Shown here in pieces: positions 8,872 through 17,344 of a stretch of DNA of 64,000 nucleotides. The stretch's first letter is position 1; every line of letters begins with the position of its first letter. The notes beneath the pieces were generated by a model that was not told where the DNA came from, ran no database searches, and saw nothing but the letters and a program-made list of their open reading frames with translations. The translations under genes and the position numbers were made by a program. This stretch comes from Pseudomonas oryzihabitans NBRC 102199 (lineage in GTDB: Bacteria > Pseudomonadota > Gammaproteobacteria > Pseudomonadales > Pseudomonadaceae), in contig NZ_BBIT01000002.1 of assembly GCF_000730625.1 (NCBI RefSeq), positions 248,001 through 312,000 of the forward strand, given 5' to 3'.

Positions 8872-9300
8872 TCAGAAGCGAAAGGCCTGGCGACCGATCA
8901 GCAGCCAGTGGCCGTTCTGTTTTTGCCAGATCTGGAAGTTTTCGATTTCGGTGGGCACGACCTTCCCGCTGTTCACGGCCTGGGCGGAAAAGTGGTTGCG
9001 CACCAGGGCGACGTCACCGGACAGCGTGATCTTCTGATTGAGCATCTTCAGCTCGTTGAAGGCGCTTTTGCCCGTTTCGATGTCGGCGATGAAGGCCTTC
9101 TTGTCCTGAATGTTGCCGCTCGAATGGCCGTAGGTCAGGTTGTCCGCGGTCAGGGCATCGAGTTGCGCGATATCCTTGTGCCACATGGCTTGGGTCAGCT
9201 TGTCGACCGCAGTGGCGACATCGCCTTCATCGCCGGTAGCCGCGGCGACATAGCCGCTGAACAGACACAGGAAACCTACCGCCAATTTCAGCTTTTTCAT
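8872..9300 (-). CDS. Secreted nuclear-transport-factor-2-like protein (SnoaL/DUF4440 type)
   Basis: A 142-residue precursor with a signal peptide (KKLK, VGFLCLFSGYVAAA, cleavage near residue 21) and one NTF2-like domain: helix DVATAVDKLTQAMWHKDIAQLDALTADNLTYGHS, a central strand region, and a final NGHWLLIGRQAFRF strand. NTF2-like proteins form cone-shaped folds that bind small molecules or act as simple lyases and isomerases; no catalytic residue can be assigned. The ATG at 9300 follows AAGGA. A longer frame reaching 9597 has no support and lacks the secretion signal at its start. Confidence 0.8.
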   Translation of the reverse strand: MKKLKLAVGFLCLFSGYVAAATGDEGDVATAVDKLTQAMWHKDIAQLDALTADNLTYGHSSGNIQDKKAFIADIETGKSAFNELKMLNQKITLSGDVALVRNHFSAQAVNSGKVVPTEIENFQIWQKQNGHWLLIGRQAFRF

Positions 9301-9642
9301 GCGCGTATCCTTTTGTTGTAGTTGTCGAAAAGGGGGCGTAGCAGACGTCACAGGACGACCCTTCTTGTCGGTCATCGTATGACTATTGGATTGTGCCTGG
9401 CGGAAAGGCGTAAGGCCAGCCCTGGCCACATTCCGCGGAAGGCGGAATGCCTGGCCTGTTGGCTGCGACTGGCTGGCACCTGCAGGTGCCCGCAGAACCC
9501 AACCCGAGGCCGGCAAGCGCCGGGATGCTGGGCCCGCGCGTCTGGTCCCCGCCTGAGCGCAGGGACCAAGGTGCTTTGGGCCCTCAGGAGTGGTCATTGC
9601 CGCGACCGCAGCGAGCCAACAGCGATTGACGGCGGTGCAGGG
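9301..9642. other. Intergenic region with hairpins
   Basis: About 340 bp between the amidohydrolase stop and the NTF2-like gene start. It contains an 8-bp hairpin (CATTCCGC at 9429-9436, GCGGAATG at 9442-9449) and a 16-bp perfect palindrome GGCACCTGCAGGTGCC at 9475-9490. One of these may end amidohydrolase transcription, but no T-run follows. No gene is supported. Confidence 0.45.
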
Positions 9643-11481
9643 CTAGAAGGCGAAGCACGAGCAGCCGAAGGCCCCCCAGAAGCCCTGGTGGTCACTGACC
9701 GGCACCGAGCTGCGGCGTGCGCGATCGTGCTGGTGCTGGTGAACGGCGCAGGAGCCGATGCACTGGTGGAGGCTGGCCGCCAGCGGGGCCGCGGGACGCC
9801 AATGGCCAGGTACGATGGCCACCGGTGACCAGTCCGGCATGACTGGTACGGCTGGCGGTGCCAGGTCAGCGAATTCGCTGGCGGCATGCACCACCTTGCC
9901 CCCGACCACCGTCAGCACCGATTCGAGCCATTTGATCTGCTCTTCCTCGACGCTGAAGAAATCGGCCGAGAGCGCCACCAGATCGGCCAGCTGGCCGACC
10001 TTGAGCTGTCCCTTCTTGCCTTGCTCGCTGGAGAACCAGGCGCTGCCGTGGGTGAAGAGCTGCAGGGCGGTGGCCCGGGGCAGGCCTTCCGGATAGAGGG
10101 TCATGCCGCCGACGGTCTTGCCGCTCACCAGCCAGTAGAGCGCGGTCCAGGGGTTGTAGCTGGCCACCCGGGTGGCATCGGTACCCGCCCCGACCGGTAC
10201 GCCTTCGGCGAGCATGCGCTTGATCGGCGGGGTGGCCTCGGCCGCCTGGGCACCGTAGCGGTCGACGAAGTATTCGCCCTGGAAGGCCATGCGATGCTGG
10301 ATGGCGATGCCGCCGCCCAGGGCCCGGACACGCTCGATGTTGCGCGGGCTGATGGTTTCGGCGTGATCGAACAGCCACGGCAGGCCATTGAAGGGGATGT
10401 CGCGATCGACCTTTTCGAAGACATCGAGCATCCGCGAGATGGACTCGTCATAGGTGGCATGCAGCCGGAACGGCCAGCGCTGCTCGACCAGATGGCGCAC
10501 CACCGGCTCCAGTTCGTCTTCCATGCTCGGGGCCAGATCCGGCCGGGGTTCGAGAAAGTCCTCGAAGTCGGCGGCGGAAAACACCAGCATCTCGCCGGCG
10601 CCGTTGTGTCGGAGAAAGTCGGTGCCCTGGTGCAGGGTGACGCTGCTCGTCCAGTGCTTGAAGTCGTTCAGCTCTTCCTTGGGCTTCTGCGTGAAGAGGT
10701 TGTAGGCGATGCGCACGGTGAGCTGGTCGTTGTCGGCCAGCTGCTGGATCACCTGGTAGTCCTCCGGGTAGTTCTGGAAGCCGCCGCCGGCATCGATGGC
10801 GCTGGTGACGCCCAGGCGATTGAGTTCGCGCATGAATTGCCGGGTGGAGTTGACCTGGTATTCCAGCGGCAGCGTGGGCCCTTTGGCCAGGGTCGCGTAG
10901 AGGATGAGGGCGTTGGGCCGGGCGATCAGCATGCCGGTGGGATCGCCCTTGGCATCGCGCTGGATCTCGCCGCCGGGTGGGTTGGGGGTGTGACGGTCAT
11001 AGCCCACCGCCCGGAGCGCCGCTCGATTCAAAAACGCGCGATCGTAGAGGTGCAGCACGAAGACCGGCGTGTCCGGCGCGGCCCGATTCAGTTCCTCGAC
11101 GGTAGGCATGCGCTTTTCGGCGAACTGGAATTCCGTCCAGCCACCCACCACCCGCACCCACTGCGGCGTGGGCGTGCGCTCGGCCTGCTCCTTGAGCATA
11201 CGCAGGGCATCCGCCAGCGACGGAACACCCTCCCAGCGCAGCTCCAGGTTGTAGTTGAGGCCGCCGCGGATCAGGTGCAGGTGCGAGTCATTGAGGCCGG
11301 GGATCACACAACGCTGCCGCAGATCGATCAGCCGCGTCGCCGTGCCACGAAAGGCCATGGCCTCGGCATCGGTGCCCACCGCGATGAAGCGGCCATCCCT
11401 GATCGCCACGGCGGTGGCCTGGGGTTGCTGGGGATCGACGGTGTGCAGGCGACCATTGAACAGAATCAGATCGGCGCTCAT
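9643..11481 (-). CDS. YtcJ-like metal-dependent amidohydrolase
   Basis: A 612-residue amidohydrolase (amidohydrolase-3 type). The N-terminal barrel begins MSADLILFNGRLHTVD; the metal-binding HxH motif is in PGLNDSHLHL near residue 68. Later metal or catalytic positions appear in RLHATYDESI, LFDHAETIS and the final GAGTDATR near residue 440. YtcJ-like enzymes hydrolyse amide or imide bonds in small molecules; the substrate is unknown. After about residue 550 comes an unusual tail containing CIGSCAVHQHQHDRARR and ending in GCSCFAF. It is the last gene of a leftward unit with the ABM protein and isochorismatase-like hydrolase genes. Confidence 0.85.
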   Translation of the reverse strand: MSADLILFNGRLHTVDPQQPQATAVAIRDGRFIAVGTDAEAMAFRGTATRLIDLRQRCVIPGLNDSHLHLIRGGLNYNLELRWEGVPSLADALRMLKEQAERTPTPQWVRVVGGWTEFQFAEKRMPTVEELNRAAPDTPVFVLHLYDRAFLNRAALRAVGYDRHTPNPPGGEIQRDAKGDPTGMLIARPNALILYATLAKGPTLPLEYQVNSTRQFMRELNRLGVTSAIDAGGGFQNYPEDYQVIQQLADNDQLTVRIAYNLFTQKPKEELNDFKHWTSSVTLHQGTDFLRHNGAGEMLVFSAADFEDFLEPRPDLAPSMEDELEPVVRHLVEQRWPFRLHATYDESISRMLDVFEKVDRDIPFNGLPWLFDHAETISPRNIERVRALGGGIAIQHRMAFQGEYFVDRYGAQAAEATPPIKRMLAEGVPVGAGTDATRVASYNPWTALYWLVSGKTVGGMTLYPEGLPRATALQLFTHGSAWFSSEQGKKGQLKVGQLADLVALSADFFSVEEEQIKWLESVLTVVGGKVVHAASEFADLAPPAVPVMPDWSPVAIVPGHWRPAAPLAASLHQCIGSCAVHQHQHDRARRSSVPVSDHQGFWGAFGCSCFAF

Positions 11482-11554
11482 GGGTAGGGTCCTTGTGAAC
11501 GAAAGGAAGGGTTGTAGAGGGCGAAAGGGTGAGGGCAGGGGCCGGGGCCACGCC

Positions 11555-12118
11555 CTAGGCGGGGTCGGCGGTCAGCCAGGGATCCAGCATCCGCGTGGCC
11601 AGCGGCATGAACAGGTACACCACCAGCACCACGATGCTCAGGGTGATCAGCAGGTTGCTCATCAGGTAGCCGGCCAACCAGGGCGCCACGCCGAATACCG
11701 GTTGCCAGAGCGCGGGTACCAGCAGGCTCAGGGGCAGAATGACCAGGAAGCTGATGACCACCTGCTTCCACCGCGGCGGTGCCTGCTCGGCCGGCCGGGG
11801 CGCGAACCAGAAGTCCTTGCCGAGCCGGACCTCGGTGTTGTCGCCGTCCTGCAGCCAACCCTGTGCCTGGCTGACCAGCCACTGGCGGGCGGAGGACGCG
11901 AGCCAGTCCTGCAGGTGCTGCATCTCGTCGAAGCGCAGCACCGAGGTGAACTGCAGGGCATCGCCATGGCGTTCCCGGCCGACGTCCACCCCGAGGTGCC
12001 CGGGGAATTGACTGGCGGCCTCGATGGTCTGGTGCAGCCAGGTTTCGTAGCGCCGTTCGTGCTGCGGATGGACCTGGTGGCGGACGACCAGGGTCGCGGT
12101 AGTAAGAGCGGGGTTCAT
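11555..12118 (-). CDS. Antibiotic-biosynthesis-monooxygenase-like domain with membrane anchor
   Basis: A 187-residue protein with two parts. Residues 1-95 form an ABM-type ferredoxin-like fold (TTATLVVRHQVHPQHERRYETWL, then FPGHLGVDV and LQFTSVLRFDEMQHLQDWL). Residues 118-175 hold two transmembrane helices, so the domain is attached to the inner membrane. ABM domains act as small monooxygenases, dehydratases or heme-degrading enzymes; the membrane-anchored version is common in Pseudomonas but uncharacterised as far as I know. It lies between the hydrolase and amidohydrolase genes on the same strand with gaps of about 70 bp. Confidence 0.8.
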   Translation of the reverse strand: MNPALTTATLVVRHQVHPQHERRYETWLHQTIEAASQFPGHLGVDVGRERHGDALQFTSVLRFDEMQHLQDWLASSARQWLVSQAQGWLQDGDNTEVRLGKDFWFAPRPAEQAPPRWKQVVISFLVILPLSLLVPALWQPVFGVAPWLAGYLMSNLLITLSIVVLVVYLFMPLATRMLDPWLTADPA

Positions 12119-12184
12119 GAGCAGGACTCCTGCCTGGACTGGGGAAGCGCCAGCCCCGCCTGATACGGTGGGGCTGGCAGGGGC

Positions 12185-12871
12185 TCAGACGGCGGCGGCG
12201 ACCGGGGCCAGGGTGGGGCCGTGGGCGATACGCTCGGGGGCCTTGTGCACCATGGTGTAGGCGTAGTCGACGCCCATGCCGTAGGCGCCGGAATGCTCCT
12301 TCACCAGGGCCATGACGGCGTCGTAGGTGTCGCGGTTCTTCCAGTCGCGCTGCCATTCCAGCAGGACCTGCTGCCAGGTCACCGGAATCACGCCGGCCTG
12401 GATCATGCGCTGCATGGCGTAGTCGTGAGCGGCCTGGGTGGTGCCACCCGAGGCGTCGGCGACCATGTAGATCTCGTAGCCGGCGTCGTGCATGGCGGAG
12501 AGGGCGAAGGTGGTGTTGCAGACTTCCGTCCAGAGGCCGGAAACGATGATCTTGTTGCGGCCATTGCGCTTGAGCGCATCGCGCACCTTCTGGTCGTCCC
12601 AGGAATTCATCGAAGTGCGCTCCAGCAGCGGCGCCTCGGGGAACACGGCGAGCAACTCGGGATAGGTGTGGCCGGAGAAGCTTTCGGTTTCGACCGTGGT
12701 GATGATGGTCGGCACGTTGAAGATCTTGGCGGCCTTGGCCAGGCCGACGGTGTTGTTCTTCAGCGTCTGGCGATCGATGCTCTGGACGCCAAAGGCCATC
12801 TGCGGCTGCTGGTCGATAAAGATCAGTTGGCTGTTCAGGGGGGTCAGGACTTCGGTTTTGGAGTTGTTCAT
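12185..12871 (-). CDS. Isochorismatase-family hydrolase, YcaC-like
   Basis: A 228-residue cysteine hydrolase. Visible active-site elements are the early Asp in LIFIDQQPQMAFG (Asp20) and the nucleophile Cys118 in GLWTEVCNTTFAL, followed by the DAGYEIYMVADASGG strand. The spacing between Asp20 and Cys118 matches E. coli YcaC (an octameric member of unknown substrate). It starts at the ATG at 12871; an upstream extension of about 71 residues runs through the control region and is not family-like. First gene of the unit with the ABM protein and amidohydrolase, and divergent from ridA. Confidence 0.85.
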   Translation of the reverse strand: MNNSKTEVLTPLNSQLIFIDQQPQMAFGVQSIDRQTLKNNTVGLAKAAKIFNVPTIITTVETESFSGHTYPELLAVFPEAPLLERTSMNSWDDQKVRDALKRNGRNKIIVSGLWTEVCNTTFALSAMHDAGYEIYMVADASGGTTQAAHDYAMQRMIQAGVIPVTWQQVLLEWQRDWKNRDTYDAVMALVKEHSGAYGMGVDYAYTMVHKAPERIAHGPTLAPVAAAV

Positions 12872-13023
12872 GGCTTCACCTATCGATTGAGTGTGGTTTG
12901 GGATGTGCTCCGGGCGGCGATCTGGGCGGCTCGCCTTCAAGGGGGCGATGGCCTCGTTCGCAGCGGTTGTGACCGGAACTGCTATCCAAGGTAAGGGATC
13001 AATCGAGGCTGTGCTTGTGCACT

Positions 13024-13053
13024 TTTGCGCCTTTGAAAGCGCAAATTTGCGCC
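13024..13053. promoter_or_regulatory. Palindromic operator between hydrolase operon and ridA
   Basis: GCGCAAATTTGCGC at 13039-13052 is a perfect 14-bp palindrome. A further copy of its half, TTTGCGC at 13024-13030, lies eight bases upstream in the orientation that forms a second inverted pair with 13039-13045. Three phased half-sites in a divergent promoter region point to a dimeric or tetrameric regulator. The nearby LysR protein is the obvious candidate, by inference. Confidence 0.6.
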
Positions 13054-13140
13054 ATTGGATTCGCCAGGGGGCTGCTAGGGTGTGGCCTTCCAATCACCCG
13101 GATTCCACAGCGCGAATCCACTTTCCGCGAGGAACAGGCA

Positions 13141-13602
13141 ATGGCAGCAGCACAGTTGAGGGACAAGGACACGGCGTACTGGGGCGTGCCCTGGGAGCAG
13201 GCCTACGGCTATCCGCAGGCCCGTCGGGTGGGTGACGAAATCTTCGTCTCGGGGCAGTTCAATCACAACGCGGACGGCAATCTGGTAGCGCCGGCACCGC
13301 TGGACAGCGAGGGCCGCCCCAGCGACTTTTCCACCATGGGCGAGCAGATGCGCACCGCCTACGACAACATCGCCACACTGCTCGCGCTCTATGGCGCCAC
13401 CCTGCAGGACGTCGTCGAGGAAACCCTCTATGTGCTGGACATGGACGCCGCCTTCGCCGTCGTCGGCAAGGTGCGCAAGGCGGCCTACGGCTGCGAGGCA
13501 CCGCGCTGCGCCAGCAACATCATCGGGGTTTCGCGGCTGGCCCAGCGCCCGCAGCTGATCGAGATCGCCTGCCGGGCGGTGATTGGCAGTCGCGCGCGCT
13601 AG
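13141..13602 (+). CDS. RidA family protein (YjgF/YER057c/UK114)
   Basis: A 153-residue RidA-type protein. It has the N-terminal WEQAYGYPQARRVGDEIFVSGQ strand-turn, a long MGEQMRTAYDNIATLLALYGATLQDVVEETLYVLD helix-strand unit and the final RPQLIEIACRAVI. RidA proteins deaminate reactive enamine/imine intermediates or act as detoxifying hydrolases. The conserved Arg in this family's C-terminal part appears as Arg in EAPRCASNIIGVSRLA, though the Arg105 position of archetypal RidA is not clearly kept. It starts at the ATG after GAGGAACAGGCA. Its stop overlaps the convergent LysR stop by 3-4 bases. Confidence 0.8.
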   Translation: MAAAQLRDKDTAYWGVPWEQAYGYPQARRVGDEIFVSGQFNHNADGNLVAPAPLDSEGRPSDFSTMGEQMRTAYDNIATLLALYGATLQDVVEETLYVLDMDAAFAVVGKVRKAAYGCEAPRCASNIIGVSRLAQRPQLIEIACRAVIGSRAR

Positions 13603-14600
13603 GCAGAGGCTTCGCGCTCTTCGGGCGCAGTGGCAAACGGGCGCTGACCTTCCACCAGCGCCTTCTGCTCGGCCACCGCCGCCGCACAGAACGCCATGAA
13701 GGCCTTAACACGCCAGGACTTGCGGATGTCCTGATGGGTCAGCAGCCAGAGTTCGTCGTTGAGCTCCGGCACCACCGGCCCAACGCGCACCAGGCCGGGC
13801 GTGGTATCGCCCAGCATGCAGGGCAGAAAGCCGAAACCCAGCCCCGCCACGATGGCCGCACTGGCGGCGGCCACCGAGTCGGTACGGTAGGAGACATCCT
13901 CAGGCGCCACCCGGCATTCCAGATAGGCAGCTGCCTTGAGGTTGGCCAGGGCGGAGGTGTAGGACACCCAGGCCTGACCGGCCGCATAGGGATCCTCCTG
14001 CCGCGCACCGCCACGACTGCCATAGGCGGCCCAGGCGATGGTGGCCAGCTTGCGCCCGACCAGGCTGTCGGCGGGCTTCCTGGTGGCCCGGATCGCGATG
14101 TCTGACTCGTCGCGGGCCAGACTCAAGGTCTGATTCCCCACCAGCACCTCGATGGTCATGCCATCGTTCGCCGCCTTGAAATCGGCGATGATGGGGGTCA
14201 GGAAGTACAGCAGCAGCGAGTCGCTGGTGGTGATGCGCAGCTTGCCCAATGGCCCCTGGGCGGCGCGGGATACCCGTCGGGCGACGCTGACGATATCCAG
14301 TTCGACCCGCTCGCCCAGGGCGCGGAGCTCTTCGCCTTCGACGGTCAGCTGGTAGCCGGAACGCCGATGGTCGAACAGGGCGACACCCAGGGTTTTCTCC
14401 ACCTGCGCGACCCGTCGGGAGACGGTGGAGACGTTGATGCCTAGTTTCTTGGCAGTCGCCGCGCGATTGCCGGACTCGCTGAGGGCCTTGATGATGCGCA
14501 GGTCGTCCCAGGACAGCTGGCTGACCGCCGCCCCCACATCCCAGCGCGCTGCAGCCTGATCAGGTTGGCTTGGAGAAGCCGGTTTTGCTGAGGCGTCCAC
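13599..14600 (-). CDS. LysR family transcriptional regulator
   Basis: A 333-residue LysR-type regulator. After a 25-residue leader, the winged helix-turn-helix reads LRIIKALSESGNRAATAKKLGINVSTVSRRVAQVEKTLGVALFDHRRSGYQLT; the rest is the two-lobed effector-binding domain starting near residue 115 (GKLRITTSDSLLLYFL). The start is a GTG at 14600 with only a weak GGAA site, so a downstream start is possible. It is convergent with ridA, and probably acts on the palindromic region at 13024-13053 that divides ridA from the hydrolase operon. Confidence 0.85.
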   Translation of the reverse strand: MDASAKPASPSQPDQAAARWDVGAAVSQLSWDDLRIIKALSESGNRAATAKKLGINVSTVSRRVAQVEKTLGVALFDHRRSGYQLTVEGEELRALGERVELDIVSVARRVSRAAQGPLGKLRITTSDSLLLYFLTPIIADFKAANDGMTIEVLVGNQTLSLARDESDIAIRATRKPADSLVGRKLATIAWAAYGSRGGARQEDPYAAGQAWVSYTSALANLKAAAYLECRVAPEDVSYRTDSVAAASAAIVAGLGFGFLPCMLGDTTPGLVRVGPVVPELNDELWLLTHQDIRKSWRVKAFMAFCAAAVAEQKALVEGQRPFATAPEEREASA

Positions 14601-14872
14601 ACCTGAGGTTCCGTCGGTTGTTGTCGGGCATCATACGAAAAAGGCCATGGCAGAACCACGGTCGGGCAAGGGCGCTGGCGGTACCTGCAGCCATGCGGGC
14701 CTTCCACGGGCGTATTTGGCGGGCGGTCACTGGCGATTCCCCCGGCCAAGTGCCGCTCAGTCATCAATATGGACAGTTCATGCGATAACTGATGTATTCA
14801 TCAGGCCGTCACGAATGATGATGGCAATAAGCCAGTCGGCAATCGACAGCAGTGCTTTCAGGTAAGACCACC

Positions 14873-15094
14873 ATGGGCATCGACGACACCGAATTTCCGC
14901 CTCGCTTCACCCTGACCAGTCCGCTGGACCTGAACCGGGTCATGGATCAGGCCCGCCTCGATCAGGGCTTCATGCGCCGGGTCATCACGGTGCTGGAAGA
15001 GTGTGGGGTGGACGATCGTACCGACGACGAAAATGCCCTGCTCGAATGGGCACGCAGCTTCCAGCGTCGCCAGCCGGACGAGGCTGAAGGCTAG
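14873..15094 (+). CDS. Small hypothetical protein
   Basis: A 73-residue acidic soluble protein starting MGIDDTEFPPRFTLTSPLDLNRVMDQARLDQGF and ending in a charged tail. It is predicted helical with no membrane segment or cysteine pair. An AGGTAAG sequence lies upstream of the ATG; an alternative GTG is seven codons earlier. I do not recognise the family. Codon bias fits a real gene. Confidence 0.5.
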   Translation: MGIDDTEFPPRFTLTSPLDLNRVMDQARLDQGFMRRVITVLEECGVDDRTDDENALLEWARSFQRRQPDEAEG

Positions 15095-15223
15095 AAGGCC
15101 GGAGATGCCCGCGCCGGGCGTTGGCCCACCTGGTTCAGGCATTGCGCCTGGTCCGAGCCTTTCCGCGGCCGACCGATCCTTGGAGGGGCAGCCACGGCCT
15201 CCCGATCCGGCGTAGACGTGGCG

Positions 15224-15469
15224 TCAGCCCTGATCCGGGCTTCCCGTGGGAACCGTTTCCGCCACCAATCCCAGAGGCACAGGCGCCAGCAGCGCCGTCT
15301 CGGCCACCATGTCGGCCACCCGTTCGTTGAGATCCTGTACGGCCTGGAGCACAGCCTGGACGTTCGGATCGTCGCAATCGACCTTGCCCAGCCGCCTGGC
15401 ATTTTCCTGTAACTGACGATGGAGGCCGAGCAGCGCCTCCCGGGCTTGGCTCTGGGGATCAGGATGCAT
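15224..15469 (-). CDS. Small hypothetical helical protein
   Basis: An 81-residue protein beginning MHPDPQSQAREALLGLHRQLQENARRLG. It is mostly amphipathic helix with a pattern of leucines and alanines that could form a coiled coil, ending in a proline- and glycine-rich tail. There is no good Shine-Dalgarno sequence and no known domain. A longer frame overlaps it on the same strand but looks like noise. Reported because its codon third positions fit the window and it fills an otherwise empty gap. Confidence 0.4.
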   Translation of the reverse strand: MHPDPQSQAREALLGLHRQLQENARRLGKVDCDDPNVQAVLQAVQDLNERVADMVAETALLAPVPLGLVAETVPTGSPDQG

Positions 15470-15605
15470 GGCGAGGTCTCAGGCTCTTGTCTGGTTGATG
15501 GCGCCTGGCCACTATGTCCACATTGCTTTGGTATCGCAATAAACATTAAGACGATGCCGCTACCTTTCGACGAGTGGCGGCAGGGGCAGGGGCGCGGATA
15601 GGCAC

Positions 15606-15645
15606 GGTGTGGCTGAAACGTTCTGGCCAGATTTCCAGCCACACC
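15606..15645. repeat. Inverted repeat downstream of the peptide-uptake operon
   Basis: GGTGTGGCTG at 15606-15615 is matched by CAGCCACACC at 15636-15645, with a nested palindrome CTGGCCAG at 15623-15630. It lies 95 bp beyond the stop of the gamma-glutamyltransferase gene, the last gene of the operon, and may act as a factor-dependent terminator or mRNA-end hairpin. No T-run follows. Confidence 0.4.
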
Positions 15646-15739
15646 CTGGCACGCCCAAGGCCGACCAATCTCGGCGCCTCAAGCTAAGGTCGAACAGCCT
15701 GAGCCGCCGCGCCTGGCCTAGGGGCCGCCGCTTTCAGCT

Positions 15740-17344
15740 TCAGTAGCCGGCCACCAGGCCATCCTTGCGCGGATCGGAGCCGCCCACGTAGCCACCGGCA
15801 ACGCGCTGGATGATCTGGGCGCCGCCGAAGGCGAACACGCCGGAGGGCTCTTCCACCGTCACCTCGTGGCCCAGGGCCCGCAGTGCTTCCAGGGTGGCCG
15901 GGTCCAGGCTGCTTTCCACCGCGACCCGGCGGCCGCCTTCAAGGCGCCAGCGTGGTGCGTCGGCGGCGGCCTGGGGATTCTGCCGGTACTTGAGGATGCG
16001 CAGCATCAGTTGCAGGTGCCCCTGGGCCTGCATGGGGCCGCCCATCAGGCCGAAGGCCATCAGCGGGGTGCCGTCGGCGTTCATGGCGAAGCCGGGGATG
16101 ATGGTGTGGAAGGGTCGCTTGCCCGGCGCCACGCTGTTGACGTGATCCGGCGCCAGGGTGAAGCCGGCGCCGCGATTCTGCAGGCTGACGCCGGTACCCG
16201 GCACCACCACGCCCGAGCCGAAGCCCATGTAGTTGGACTGGATGAAGGAAATCATCATGCCGCTCTCATCAGCCGCCGACAGGCAGACGGTGCCGCCGGG
16301 GCGTGGGGCGCCATAGCCGGGATCGCCGGCACGCGACCCGACCAGTCCGGCGCGTTCGCGCAGGTAGGCCGGGTCCAGCAGGTGTTCGGCCTGGACGCGC
16401 ATGTGCGCGGAATCGGTGACGTGCTGGTAGAGATCGGCCAGTCCCAGCTTCATGGCCTCGATCGAGCGGTGCAGGGTGGCGGGGCTGTCCACGGGATCCG
16501 CGCCGATGCCGGCGGCTTCGAGGATGCCCAGGCCGGCGAGGGTGGCGATGCCCTGGCCGTTGGGCGGCAACTCGTGCACCACGGCGCCGGCGAAGGGTAC
16601 CGAGAGGGTGTCGATCCAGTCGGCCCGGTGGGCGCGCAGATCCTCTTCGTCCAGCACCGCTCCGTGTTCGCGGGCATGGCGGGCCATGGCCTGGGCCAGT
16701 TCGCCCTGGTAGAAGGCAGCACCGTTGCTTTCAGCGATGGCCTCCAGGGTTCGCGCGTGGTCGGGCAGGCGTACCAGGGTGCCGGCCCGGGGTACGCCGT
16801 TGGCCAGGAAGCAGGCGGCGAAACCGGGTTGGTCCTTGAGCTGCTCGGCGCCGCGGCGCCAGAGTTCGGCGATCACCGGGGTGAGCAGGAAGCCGTCGCG
16901 GGCATAGTGGATCGCCGGGGCGGCGAGGGTGGTCAGCGGCAGCTTGCCGTAGCGCTGGGCCAGGGCGACCCAGGCCGAGACGGCGCCTGGCACCGTGACC
17001 GCGCCCCAGCCGCGGGCCGGCATGGCGCTCTGGCCGGCGAAGTATTCCGGCGTCCAACCGCGCGGTGCGCGGCCGGAGGCATTGAGGCCCCGCACCTTCT
17101 CGCCGTCCCAGACGATGGCGAAGGCGTCGCTGCCGATGCCGCAGCCGGTGGGTTCCACCACGGTGAGCACCATGGCGGCGGCCACCGCGGCGTCCACCGC
17201 GTTGCCGCCGCGGCGCAGCATCTCCACGCCGGCCTGGGCGGCCAGCGGCTGCGAGCAGGCCACCAGGTTGCGGCCCATGACCGGCGAGCGAGCCGAGGAA
17301 TAGGGGTTGTGATAGTCCAGATCGGGCATGGCGAAGGGTCTCAT
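15740..17344 (-). CDS. Gamma-glutamyltransferase family Ntn-hydrolase
   Basis: A 534-residue protein of the gamma-glutamyltransferase (GGT) family. Family features are GGNAVDAAVAAAMVLTVVEPTGCGIGSD near residues 47-73, the PGAVSAW segment near 119, and the autoprocessing site where Thr352 in PGGTVCLSAADE would become the N-terminal nucleophile. The C-terminal half has GSGVVVPGTGVSLQNRGAGF and GLMGGPMQAQGHLQ. No signal peptide is seen, so it is probably cytoplasmic, unlike periplasmic Ggt of E. coli. Its ATG overlaps the end of the dppC-like gene (ATGA), placing it in the importer operon. It probably cleaves imported gamma-glutamyl or related peptides. Confidence 0.88.
   Translation of the reverse strand: MRPFAMPDLDYHNPYSSARSPVMGRNLVACSQPLAAQAGVEMLRRGGNAVDAAVAAAMVLTVVEPTGCGIGSDAFAIVWDGEKVRGLNASGRAPRGWTPEYFAGQSAMPARGWGAVTVPGAVSAWVALAQRYGKLPLTTLAAPAIHYARDGFLLTPVIAELWRRGAEQLKDQPGFAACFLANGVPRAGTLVRLPDHARTLEAIAESNGAAFYQGELAQAMARHAREHGAVLDEEDLRAHRADWIDTLSVPFAGAVVHELPPNGQGIATLAGLGILEAAGIGADPVDSPATLHRSIEAMKLGLADLYQHVTDSAHMRVQAEHLLDPAYLRERAGLVGSRAGDPGYGAPRPGGTVCLSAADESGMMISFIQSNYMGFGSGVVVPGTGVSLQNRGAGFTLAPDHVNSVAPGKRPFHTIIPGFAMNADGTPLMAFGLMGGPMQAQGHLQLMLRILKYRQNPQAAADAPRWRLEGGRRVAVESSLDPATLEALRALGHEVTVEEPSGVFAFGGAQIIQRVAGGYVGGSDPRKDGLVAGY

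Noticed and set aside
9301-9597. Upstream extension of the NTF2-like protein
   Set aside because: The added residues are Pro/Arg/Ala-rich noise and would bury the signal peptide.
9886-11487. 533-codon open frame opposite the amidohydrolase gene
   Set aside because: No recognisable motif; the minus strand encodes an intact metal-dependent hydrolase.
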